A stretch of DNA of 64,000 bases from assembly GCF_007827595.1 (NCBI RefSeq), contig NZ_VISR01000035.1:36450-100449 (forward strand). Reading direction: 5' to 3'. Shown here piece after piece: positions 8,084 to 15,530 of this stretch. The notes beneath the pieces are model-generated. The model saw nothing but the letters and a program-made list of their open reading frames with translations, was not told where the DNA came from and ran no database searches. How positions within the stretch are numbered: position 1 is the stretch's first letter; every line of letters starts with the position of its first letter. The translations under genes were made by a program, and so were the position numbers. The DNA comes from Streptomyces sp. BK340 (lineage in GTDB: Bacteria; Actinomycetota; Actinomycetes; Streptomycetales; Streptomycetaceae).

Positions 8084-8831
8084 AGCCTCCGATCGTAGAT
8101 ATGCAAAAACGGTTTCGCGGTTCACCCTGAAGACAAAGTCCTGAAATCACCGAAAGGAATGGGTGACGCAATTTCCATTTGCCGGAATTCCTGGCGAGAA
8201 GGCGGAAGATCCCTGGAGGACGGGAGGGAAGTCGGATGCAACCGAAACAACAATTTGCCCGCGGAATGTGAAGCCCTCGGGCGCGGATCCGGCCACCATG
8301 CACCTGACCGCCGCCACGCCACCACAGTGCCACACTTCCCGAATCGTATCGAATTCACGTTCGACGAGCGTACGTCCGCCGACCGGGGCACTACCCGCCC
8401 CTGGGGAACAGGCCCGTGTCCCGATTATCCGGATTTACCGACAGAGATCACGTTCAGCTCGGTGAATTCACCTGGTATTACGCTGTCGTGAGTCATTCCT
8501 TCTGAAAGCGCTTGCGGCGACGGCAAGGCCGTGCCCATCCCTTGGTTGACGGGTGAAGATTGTGCATTAGGGTGAATGCGTTCCTGCTGATCGCCGCCGA
8601 ACTGCAGGACGCCCCAGGGAGTTCCGCCCTGCCCGTTCCCAAGCCGAACGGCGGACCCTTTCTGGGTGCTGGGTGGGCATCCGGCACAGCGGAACGCCGT
8701 GCCGGCCATCGGCCTGTCCCCGGCAGCCGCGACCGGATGCGCAGCGGTCGCGGAGGTCCCCGCTCCCGACTGATCTGACACTGAATTTCCCTCATGGTGA
8801 AGACGATTCAATCCGAAACGGGAGGCGCCCG
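8084..8831. other. 748-bp non-coding stretch upstream of the flavohemoprotein gene
   Basis: No reading frame here has a start, a ribosome site and Streptomyces-like codon bias. The stretch is visibly less GC-rich than its surroundings (about 8090-8480). Near the downstream end, GCATT-N6-AATGC (8564-8579) is a small inverted repeat placed where a regulator of the flavohemoprotein/NOS pair might bind. It is too weak to assign. Confidence 0.5.
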
Positions 8832-10127
8832 GTGATATTCTCCCGTGCGTCACGAGGACGCCGTGACGCAGCGGATGCCACGGCGCAGTCACCGGAATCA
8901 GCAGCGCCTCCCTCCACTCCCTCACCCTCGGCGCCGAGTCCGCTGCCGGACCTCGTGCCGCTGACCGCGGAGGAGATCGCCCTGATGCGCGCGAGCGTGG
9001 CGCTGGTCGGCCCACAAGCAGCGGACATGACGGTGTATTTCTACGCCATTCTGTTCGCGCGCCACCCCGAGGTGCGCGAGCTCTTCCCGGACAACCTGGA
9101 CGTCCAGCGCGACCGGTTGCTGCGCGGCCTGCTGCAGATCGTCGACCTCGTCGACGACCCGGAGAACCTGATCCGGTTCTGCGGCCGGCTCGGTCGCGAC
9201 CACCGCAAGTTCGGGGCGCTGGACGGCCACTACCCCGCGGTGGGCGAGTGCCTGCTCGCAGCCCTGGCCCGCTACGCCGGCCCGGCGTGGAACCCGGAGC
9301 TCGCCGCCGCATGGACGCACGGATACGGCGTCGTCGCGCAGGTGATGATGCACGCCGCGGGGGAGGACGCACGCACGGCGCCCGCGGTGTGGGAGGCGGA
9401 GATCGTCCACCACCTGCACCGCGGGCACGGCATCGCGGAAATCACCGTGCGGCCCGACGCGCCCTATCCGTACACGGCAGGCCAGTACGCGAGCGTGGAG
9501 ACGCCCTGGCACCCCAAGGCGTGGCGCTACTACTCGCCCGCGCACGCGCCGCGAGCGGACAACACCGTGACCTTCCACGTGCGTGCCGTCGCCCAGGGCC
9601 AGGTCAGCCAGGGCCTGGTCTACAGTGCCAAGCCCGGGGACAAGGTGCGGCTCGGACCCACTCAGGGCGACATGACGCTCGACCCGCGGACCGACCGGGA
9701 TCTGGTGTGCGTGGCCGGCGGGACCGGCATGGCGCCCATCAAGGCCCTGGTCGAGGACGCGGCCCGCACCGGGAGAGAGCGCTACGTCGACGTCTTCCTC
9801 GGCGCGCGGACCGCCGAGGAGCTCTACGGCCTGGACGACATGCTCAGGATGTCCCAGCGGCACCACTGGCTCTCGGTGCGGGCAGCGGTGTCGCACGAGC
9901 GTATTGCGGGGCTGGAGGGCACTCTGCCGCGGGTGCTGAACGAGTTCGGGCCGTGGTACCGGCACGAGGCGTTTCTCTCCGGGCCGGTGGACATGGTCAC
10001 GCAGGCCAGCGCCACCCTGGCCCGGCAGGGTATCCCGCAGGAGCGGATCCATTTCGACCCCTTCGACGTGCCCGCGCTCGAGGCCGCGTTGCTGCCCAGG
10101 CAGTTGCGGGAACCGCCCGAGAACTGA
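8832..10127 (+). CDS. hmp: Flavohemoprotein (NO dioxygenase type)
   Basis: A 431-residue three-domain protein. After about 40 Ser/Pro/Ala-rich residues, a globin domain runs to about 185. It has the B10 tyrosine in the TVYFYAILF helix and the proximal histidine in RLGRDHRKFGALDGHYP, followed by YPAVGECLL. An FAD domain follows (PYTAGQYASVE, then the RYYS flavin motif near residue 236), and an NAD domain with AGGTGMAPIKALVED. Enzymes of this build oxidise NO to nitrate with O2 and NAD(P)H in the cytoplasm. GTG 8832 is chosen because of the upstream GGGAGGCGCCCG. The nitric oxide synthase gene follows on the same strand after 169 bp, so this protein may protect the cell from that enzyme's product or lend it electrons. 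The proline-rich N-terminal extension is longer than in E. coli Hmp. Confidence 0.93.
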   Translation: MIFSRASRGRRDAADATAQSPESAAPPSTPSPSAPSPLPDLVPLTAEEIALMRASVALVGPQAADMTVYFYAILFARHPEVRELFPDNLDVQRDRLLRGLLQIVDLVDDPENLIRFCGRLGRDHRKFGALDGHYPAVGECLLAALARYAGPAWNPELAAAWTHGYGVVAQVMMHAAGEDARTAPAVWEAEIVHHLHRGHGIAEITVRPDAPYPYTAGQYASVETPWHPKAWRYYSPAHAPRADNTVTFHVRAVAQGQVSQGLVYSAKPGDKVRLGPTQGDMTLDPRTDRDLVCVAGGTGMAPIKALVEDAARTGRERYVDVFLGARTAEELYGLDDMLRMSQRHHWLSVRAAVSHERIAGLEGTLPRVLNEFGPWYRHEAFLSGPVDMVTQASATLARQGIPQERIHFDPFDVPALEAALLPRQLREPPEN

Positions 10128-10296
10128 GCGTCCGGCCCGATCCGGCCGACCCGGCCCCGGCCGTACGGCCACTCACTTGCCGCACCCGCCCGCCGGACCC
10201 GGCTTCGCCCCGTCCGCTCCCGGCCGAGCGGCCGCCGGACCACCTCCGGCGCGCCGGGCCCGTGTGAGCACCAGACCCCGAGCAGGAGAGAACCCG

Positions 10297-11427
10297 GTGC
10301 AACTCCCCCCTTCGTCCGCCCCGGCCGGGCACCGCCCGCCGGCACACGAGGCCGTGCTTGCGGCCGCCGAGGTGTTCATCCGCCAGTACGCCGCCGAGAA
10401 CCCGGGCGACGGCGATCCGCACCGGCGGCTCGCGGAGGTCACTGCGGAGGTGGAGCGCTTCGGCACCTACGAACACACGCCGGCGGAGCTGGCGTTCGGC
10501 GCGCGGGTGGCCTGGCGCAACGCGGCGCGCTGCATAGGCCGGCTCTACTGGAACAACCTGATCGTGCGGGACCTGCGGCACGTCACGCATCCCGACGACA
10601 TCGCCGGTGAGTGCTTCGAGCATCTGCGGATCGCGACCAACCGTGGCCGCATCCGGCCCGTCATCAGCGTCTTCGCCCCCGATCGCCCCGGCCGCCCCGC
10701 CGCCACACTGCTGGGCGAGCAGTTGGTGCGCTACGCGGACGACCCGCGCAGTGCCCACCGGGTGGCGCTGGCCAGGGACTTGGGCTGGAAGGGCGGCGAA
10801 ACACCCTTCGAGGTGCTGCCGTTGCTGGTGCAGTCCGCCGGCGCGACGCCGCAGTTCTACGAGCTGCCCGAGGACGCCGTACTGGAGGTGCCGTTGACGC
10901 ATCCGGCCCATCCAGGGTTCGCCGGCCTCGGTCTGCGCTGGTACTCGGTGCCGGCCGTCAGCGACATGTCGCTGGAGATCGGCGGGGTCACGTACCCGGC
11001 CGCGCCCTTCAACGGCTGGTACATGGGCACCGAGATCGGCTCGCGCAACCTCGCCGACACCGACCGCTACAACCTGCTGCCCGTCGTCGCCGAGCTGTTC
11101 GGCCTCGACACCCGCAACGAGCGCACCCTGTGGCGGGACCGCGCCCTGGTCGAGCTGAACCTGGCGGTGCTGCATTCCTACGAGAGGGCGGGGGTGAGCA
11201 TGGCCGACCACCACACGGAGTCGCAGCGGTTCCTCGCGCACGTGGACCGCGAGAAGCGGCACGGGCGATCGGTGCCGGCCGACTGGAGCTGGATCGTCCC
11301 GCCCCTGTCCGGAGGCGCGACCGCGGTGTTCCACCGCTACTACGACCCCGAGGATCCCGACCTGCGGCCCGCCTTCGTGCACCGGACCGCAGGGGTACCG
11401 GGGGGATGCCCCTCCGGCGCGGTCTAG
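10297..11427 (+). CDS. nos: Nitric oxide synthase oxygenase
   Basis: A 376-residue oxygenase-only bacterial NOS. The heme-thiolate cysteine is C79 in AWRNAARCIGRLYW, the substrate-arginine glutamate is E246 in GWYMGTEIGSRNLAD, and the pterin-side region includes ADHHTESQRF and DWSWIVPPLSGG. It should convert L-arginine through N-hydroxyarginine to citrulline and NO. Like other bacterial forms it has no reductase domain and depends on a separate electron donor. The GTG follows AGGAGAGAACCC. The flavohemoprotein immediately upstream contains an FAD/NAD reductase module and consumes NO. The last dozen residues (TAGVPGGCPSGAV) do not look like a NOS end and coincide with a GC-rich hairpin, so the native C-terminus may have been altered. 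Confidence 0.95.
   Translation: MQLPPSSAPAGHRPPAHEAVLAAAEVFIRQYAAENPGDGDPHRRLAEVTAEVERFGTYEHTPAELAFGARVAWRNAARCIGRLYWNNLIVRDLRHVTHPDDIAGECFEHLRIATNRGRIRPVISVFAPDRPGRPAATLLGEQLVRYADDPRSAHRVALARDLGWKGGETPFEVLPLLVQSAGATPQFYELPEDAVLEVPLTHPAHPGFAGLGLRWYSVPAVSDMSLEIGGVTYPAAPFNGWYMGTEIGSRNLADTDRYNLLPVVAELFGLDTRNERTLWRDRALVELNLAVLHSYERAGVSMADHHTESQRFLAHVDREKRHGRSVPADWSWIVPPLSGGATAVFHRYYDPEDPDLRPAFVHRTAGVPGGCPSGAV
11391..11413 (+). terminator. GC-rich hairpin over the 3' end of the NOS gene
   Basis: AGGGG (11391-11395) pairs with CCCCT (11409-11413) around a G-rich loop, within the last codons of the synthase gene. It may act as a terminator, or be a small interspersed hairpin that replaced the original gene end. 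No T-run follows, as is usual in Streptomyces. Confidence 0.3.
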
Positions 11428-11477
11428 GTCCACACGCTCCCGGGCGCCCGGCCCGACCCGGTCGCCGGCTCTCGACC

Positions 11478-11740
11478 CGGATGCGGGTCCGGGACACGTT
11501 GGCCGGCCGGCGGCAGCGTGTCGCCCTGGCCCGGGTCCTGGCCGTGGAGCCCAGGTGTGCTGATCGCGGACGAGATCACCTCGACCCTTGACGTGCGGTC
11601 GCGTGCCGCCGTCCTGGGAACCCTGCGGGAGCTGCGGAGCCGTCTCGGCCTGACCGTGCGGTTCATCGGCCACGGTCTCACCGCCGTACGGCAGGTCGCG
11701 GACGAGGTCACCGTCATACGCCTGGGCAGATCAGCGACCG
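11478..11740 (+). pseudogene. ABC transporter ATPase fragment, frameshifted
   Basis: A piece of an oligopeptide-type ABC ATPase. In one frame, LAGRRQRVALARVLAVEP is the end of the signature motif and its helix. One base later the reading continues in a second frame as VLIADEITSTLDVRSRAAVL (Walker B with the D-loop), LTVRFIGHGLTAVRQVADEV (H-loop) and VIRLG. The join near 11555 needs removal of a single base. The Walker A half and any permease genes are absent, so this is a remnant, not a working gene. It lies between the NOS gene and the convergent sigma factor gene. Confidence 0.7.
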
Positions 11741-11784
11741 CTCTCCCTTCTTCCAGGGATTCAAACTTGCATCGATCGTGCGCG

Positions 11785-12396
11785 TCAGGCCGCCGCGACG
11801 CCCGAGTCCTCGAGGCAGCGGCGGAGGTGATCGAGGCCGCGCCGGGTGTGGCTCTTGACCGTGCCGAGCGGCCAGCCGGTGATCCGGGCGATCTGTGCCT
11901 GCGTCAGGTCCTCGTAGTAGGCCAGGTGCAGCACCTGCCGCTGCGCGGAGCTGAGTTGCCGCAGCGCGCGGCCCACGACCAGCCGGTCGAGCGCGTCCTC
12001 GGGTTCGCCGGCGGCATCGCGGCCCGGCGCCGGGGGCAGTCCGGCGGCAGCGGCGTCGAGCCGGGCGCGCCGCGCCCGGGCCGCCATCGCGTCGGCCACC
12101 TTGCGCCGGGTGATCCCGACTAGCCAGGCGGCCGGTGTTCCACGCTCCGGAACGTATCCGTGCCGTCCGCGCCAGGCGTCGGTGAACACCTGCTGGGTCA
12201 CGTCCTCCGCCTCCCGTGCGTCACCGAGTGCCTGCTGGGCGAGTCCGTGGACCAGCCCGCCCCACCGCCGGTGGAGCGCCGACCAGGTGGCGTCGTCGGC
12301 GGACAGCGCGATGCCGTGCGCGACGTCCGGTGGCGGATGGGCGAGACCGGGCCCGGTGGTGGTGACGGAGCTCGGTGCGGCCGGAATACGGTCCAT
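11785..12396 (-). CDS. ECF RNA polymerase sigma factor, LitS-like position
   Basis: A 203-residue sigma-70 family factor with only regions 2 and 4. Region 2 is around ARREAEDVT-type sequence (DAREAEDVTQQVFTDAWRG, then GTPAAWLVGITRRKVAD). Region 4 is ALRQLSSAQRQVLHLAYYED followed by LTQAQIARITGWPLGTVKSH, the promoter -35 reading helix. ATG 12396 follows GGAGAGACGTGGTC. There is no anti-sigma gene beside it. It is divergent from the LitR/CarH-type regulator with 251 bp between them. In S. coelicolor a MerR-type LitR is paired with an ECF factor, LitS, in light-induced gene expression; the same logic is inferred here from arrangement, not proven. Confidence 0.9.
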   Translation of the reverse strand: MDRIPAAPSSVTTTGPGLAHPPPDVAHGIALSADDATWSALHRRWGGLVHGLAQQALGDAREAEDVTQQVFTDAWRGRHGYVPERGTPAAWLVGITRRKVADAMAARARRARLDAAAAGLPPAPGRDAAGEPEDALDRLVVGRALRQLSSAQRQVLHLAYYEDLTQAQIARITGWPLGTVKSHTRRGLDHLRRCLEDSGVAAA

Positions 12397-12541
12397 GACC
12401 ACGTCTCTCCTCGTGAACCGGGCGGGCGTCGCCGGTCGGGCGCGACACTCACCCGGTGAGCGGTGCGGCCGCGGGCCCACCGCGCCGTACATGCCGTTGT
12501 CCTGCGCCTTCAGCGTGCGCCCCGGACAAAGCCGCTCACAA

Positions 12542-12563
12542 CTCGCATCGGTCTCGCATCGTT
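12542..12563 (+). promoter_or_regulatory. 11-bp tandem repeat, candidate LitR operator
   Basis: CTCGCATCGGT (12542-12552) is followed without a gap by CTCGCATCGTT (12553-12563), ten of eleven bases identical. The pair lies in the divergent sigma/MerR control region, about 85 bp before the MerR start. CarH, the best studied relative, binds head-to-tail repeats with an 11-bp period, so this is a natural operator candidate for the adjacent regulator. Confidence 0.55.
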
Positions 12564-12647
12564 TAATCTGGAAGCAGGAGCACCTGGACGCAGCGGCACG
12601 CGCACGGACGAGCTCACGAGCCCGGCGGAGCGGCAGGGGTGACGGTC

Positions 12648-13682
12648 ATGAGCGACGCGACGGAGGCAGCCGGGCTGACCACGGGCGCGGTGGCCCGCCG
12701 GCTGGGCGTCTCCCCCACCACCCTGCGCTCCTGGGACCGTCGCTACGGCCTGGGACCCACGGAGCGGTCGCAGGGACGTCACAGGCGTTGGAGCCCGCAG
12801 GACGTGGCGACGGTCGAGGAGATGTGCCGGCTGGCGACGGCGGGCGCTCCCCCGGCCGAGGCGGCTCGGGTGGCCCGTCTCAGGTACGGCGAAGGGACTT
12901 CCTCCCGCCCCGCCCCGGCCGGTTCTTCCGGCAGCCCCCCGTCGGCACCGCCGCTCCGGGACGACGCCCGCCGCGGCGGTGCCGGCGGGGGGCTGCCGCT
13001 CGGCGACGTGCGCCAGGAGTGCCGGGGGCTGGCCCGGGCCGCGGTGCGGCTGGACACGCCCGAACTGGAGAGCCGGCTGCTGCACGCGGTCGGGGAGCAC
13101 GGGCTGACCACGGCGTGGGAGGAGGTGATGGTGCCGACCCTGCGCGCGGTGGGCCGCAAGTGGGAGTCCTCGGGCGACCGTTACGTGGAGGTGGAGCACC
13201 TGCTGTCCTGGCAGATCTCGACCGCCTTGCGCCGCGCGCCGCTGGTGCTGCCGCGGGCGGCGGAGCCCGTCGGCTCCGAGCCGGTGGTGCTGGCGTGCGC
13301 ACCCGGCGAGCAGCACTCGCTGCCGCTGGAGGCGCTCGACGCGGTGCTGGACGAACTCGGTGTGCCTACGCGGATGCTGGGCGCCGCCGTACCGGTGGAG
13401 GCGCTGCTCGCCTGTGTCCGGCGTACCGGCCCGGCCGCCGTCGTGTTGTGGGCGCAGACCCGCTCGGCAGCGTCGGCGCCGCTGGCCCGGCATGTCGCGG
13501 ACCTGCAGTGGGGACCTGCGGGCGCCCGCAGGGGGCCCTTCGTCCTGCCGGCGGGCCCGGGCTGGGACCGGCGGGGGGCCGGCGGATTCCCTCGGTGCGC
13601 GAGTCTGCGCGAGGCCGTCCGGACGCTGCGCGGCTTGTACGGCACGGACGGCGCCGTACGCGGCCCGGCGGAGCGGGGCTGA
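12648..13682 (+). CDS. litR: MerR family B12-binding regulator, LitR/CarH type
   Basis: A 344-residue protein with an N-terminal MerR winged helix (LTTGAVARRLGVSPTTLRSW, about residues 8-70), a low-complexity Ser/Pro/Gly linker (85-120), then a cobalamin-binding module. The module's four-helix part carries GRKWESSGDRYVEVEHLLSW: a tryptophan (W172), ten residues, then Glu-His (183-184). The Rossmann part contains GEQHSLPLEALDAVL (E221-x-H223). CarH has W-x9-EH, so this version is one residue longer. In light-sensing relatives adenosylcobalamin holds a DNA-bound tetramer together in the dark and light breaks it, releasing photolyase and carotenoid genes. A photolyase and an FAD oxidoreductase lie downstream here, consistent with that role. 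ATG 12648 is preferred; GTG 12639 is an alternative. Confidence 0.85.
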   Translation: MSDATEAAGLTTGAVARRLGVSPTTLRSWDRRYGLGPTERSQGRHRRWSPQDVATVEEMCRLATAGAPPAEAARVARLRYGEGTSSRPAPAGSSGSPPSAPPLRDDARRGGAGGGLPLGDVRQECRGLARAAVRLDTPELESRLLHAVGEHGLTTAWEEVMVPTLRAVGRKWESSGDRYVEVEHLLSWQISTALRRAPLVLPRAAEPVGSEPVVLACAPGEQHSLPLEALDAVLDELGVPTRMLGAAVPVEALLACVRRTGPAAVVLWAQTRSAASAPLARHVADLQWGPAGARRGPFVLPAGPGWDRRGAGGFPRCASLREAVRTLRGLYGTDGAVRGPAERG

Positions 13683-14212
13683 ACGCCGAACGCCGGCCAG
13701 GGCTCCCCCCTCCCCCCGGCAGGTGGAGCACGGCGAAGAGACCCGGCGCGTCGGCTCGGCCTGGAAGGCGTGCCGCGACACGCAAGGGCCGGCGACGTTC
13801 GGCGCTGGCCGGTTCGTCGCTTTACGGACCGCCCGCCGCGTGGCGGATCACCGGACGCAGCAGCGGGGCGGCCCGGCGTGCGGGGGCGAACCCTGGCCTT
13901 CCCGGGGGCCACGACAGCCGACTCCACGACCGCCGTGCGCGGCCGGCCCCCGGCGTCCCGTCCGGGCGGTGTCGCCACGCGGTGGGCGGCGGCACGCGCC
14001 GGGGGGACGGCCGGTGAGAACGGGCGGGACACTCCCCGGCCGCTTCGGCGAGTACCGGGACGGACAGGCCACGTGAGACGTCGTGCCCCGGGTACCCGGC
14101 TACGGCGAACGGCAGCACGCTGTCGCGCCCCGCATCCATCCGGCCGGGTGCGGGCGAAGAGTGACCGGGCGCGGGCCGCCGCGCCCGGCCGGCGACGACC
14201 CGAGGGAGCGAG
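13683..14212. other. 530-bp stretch without a supported gene
   Basis: Open frames cross this stretch because of its high GC content, but none has a start with a ribosome site or recognisable protein sequence. It should contain the promoter of the oxidoreductase gene at 14213. I see no clear -10/-35 pair, and no copy of the CTCGCATCG repeat was spotted here by eye. Confidence 0.5.
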
Positions 14213-15466
14213 ATGAGCGACCGAAACCCGTACCGTGCGCGGTGGGACGTCGTCGTCGTGGGCGCGGGACCCGCCGGACTGGCCTGTGCCCAGGACCTCC
14301 TCACAGCGGGGCTGCGGGTACGGCTGCTGGAGGCCGGGGACCGGCCCGGCGGCCGGATGCGTACCGACCTCGTGTCGGGGTGCACCGTGGACCGTGGCTT
14401 CCAGGTCTTCAACACCGCCTATCCCCAGGTGCGGCGCCGGGTGCCGCTGCGGCGGCTGCGGTTGCGCCCCTTCACGCCCGGCTTCCTGGTGCGTGACGGC
14501 GACCGGCTGCGCAGGTTCGCCGACCCCACCCGGGCGCCCCGGCAAGCCGCGGCGGGACTGACCGACGGGCTGGCCGGGCCGCGCGACCTGGCCGCCCTGG
14601 CCGCGCTGACCGGCTGGGACGCCCTCGCCCCAGCGGCGCTGCTGCGGCGCGGGCGGGACACCACGACACGGCGGGCGCTGTCCGGGGCAGGCTTCACCGA
14701 CGCATTCGTGGAACGGTTCTTCCGGCCGTTCCTGTCCGGGGTGTTCCTGGAGGAGGACCTGGAGACCTCGAGCCGCTTCTTCCATCTCGTGTGGCGGAGC
14801 ATGGCCCGCGGCACCCTCAGCCTGCCGGCCGACGGCATCGGAGCCGTGCCCGGACTGCTCGCGGCCCGGCTCCGGCCCGGCGCCCTGGCCCTGGAATCGC
14901 CGGTGACGGCCCTGACGGACGAAGGCGTCCTCATGGACGGGGACCGGCCCGTGGCGGCGCGGGCGGTGGTCGTGGCAGCGGGGCCGGGTGCGGCGGCCCG
15001 CCTGCTGCCGCGCCTGCCCGTCCCGCCGTACCGCACGGTCACCACCTACTACCACCTCACCGCCCACTCGCCCCTGCGCGAGCCGACGCTGGTGACGGAC
15101 GCGCGGGGGCGCTTCGCCGGCAGCTGCGTCATGAGCGAGCTGCACCCCGCGCACGCCCCACGCGGGTACGCACTCGTGGCCACGTCGGTGCTCGGCGGTG
15201 ACATCGGGGGCAGGGAGACGGCTGTCCGGGCGGCCCTCGCCGAGTGCTACGAGACCGACACCTCCGGCTGGGACCTGGTCGCGACCCGCACGGTGGAGGA
15301 GGCACTGCCCGTGATGCCGCCGGGGCTGCCGCTCAGCCGCCGCAGCCGGGTCGGACCGGGCCGGTACGTGTGCGGCGATCACCGCGCAACCGGCTCGGTG
15401 CAGGGTGCACTGGCATCGGGAGCCCGGGCGGCCCGGGAGGTGGCGGCGGACCTTACGGGCGGGTGA
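14213..15466 (+). CDS. FAD-dependent amine-oxidase/phytoene-desaturase-like oxidoreductase
   Basis: A 417-residue flavoprotein. Residues about 11-45 hold the FAD-binding Rossmann motif VVVVGAGPAGLACAQDLL, with the acidic ribose residue in LLEAGDRPGGRMRTD, the GGR continuation typical of amine oxidases and carotenoid desaturases. The C-terminal FAD segment is PGRYVCGDHRATGSVQGALA. ATG 14213 follows GAGGGAGCGAG. The substrate is unknown; relatives in LitR loci are listed as oxidoreductases, and carotenoid or terpenoid chemistry is a guess. No crtE/B/I set is present in the window. It is convergent with the photolyase gene, 64 bp apart, and follows the LitR-type regulator on the same strand. Confidence 0.85.
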   Translation: MSDRNPYRARWDVVVVGAGPAGLACAQDLLTAGLRVRLLEAGDRPGGRMRTDLVSGCTVDRGFQVFNTAYPQVRRRVPLRRLRLRPFTPGFLVRDGDRLRRFADPTRAPRQAAAGLTDGLAGPRDLAALAALTGWDALAPAALLRRGRDTTTRRALSGAGFTDAFVERFFRPFLSGVFLEEDLETSSRFFHLVWRSMARGTLSLPADGIGAVPGLLAARLRPGALALESPVTALTDEGVLMDGDRPVAARAVVVAAGPGAAARLLPRLPVPPYRTVTTYYHLTAHSPLREPTLVTDARGRFAGSCVMSELHPAHAPRGYALVATSVLGGDIGGRETAVRAALAECYETDTSGWDLVATRTVEEALPVMPPGLPLSRRSRVGPGRYVCGDHRATGSVQGALASGARAAREVAADLTGG

Positions 15467-15530
15467 CACGGTACCGCCGGGCGGCCGTGCGCTGGGCGCG
15501 GCCGCGCGACTCACGGCTGATTGCCGCCGG

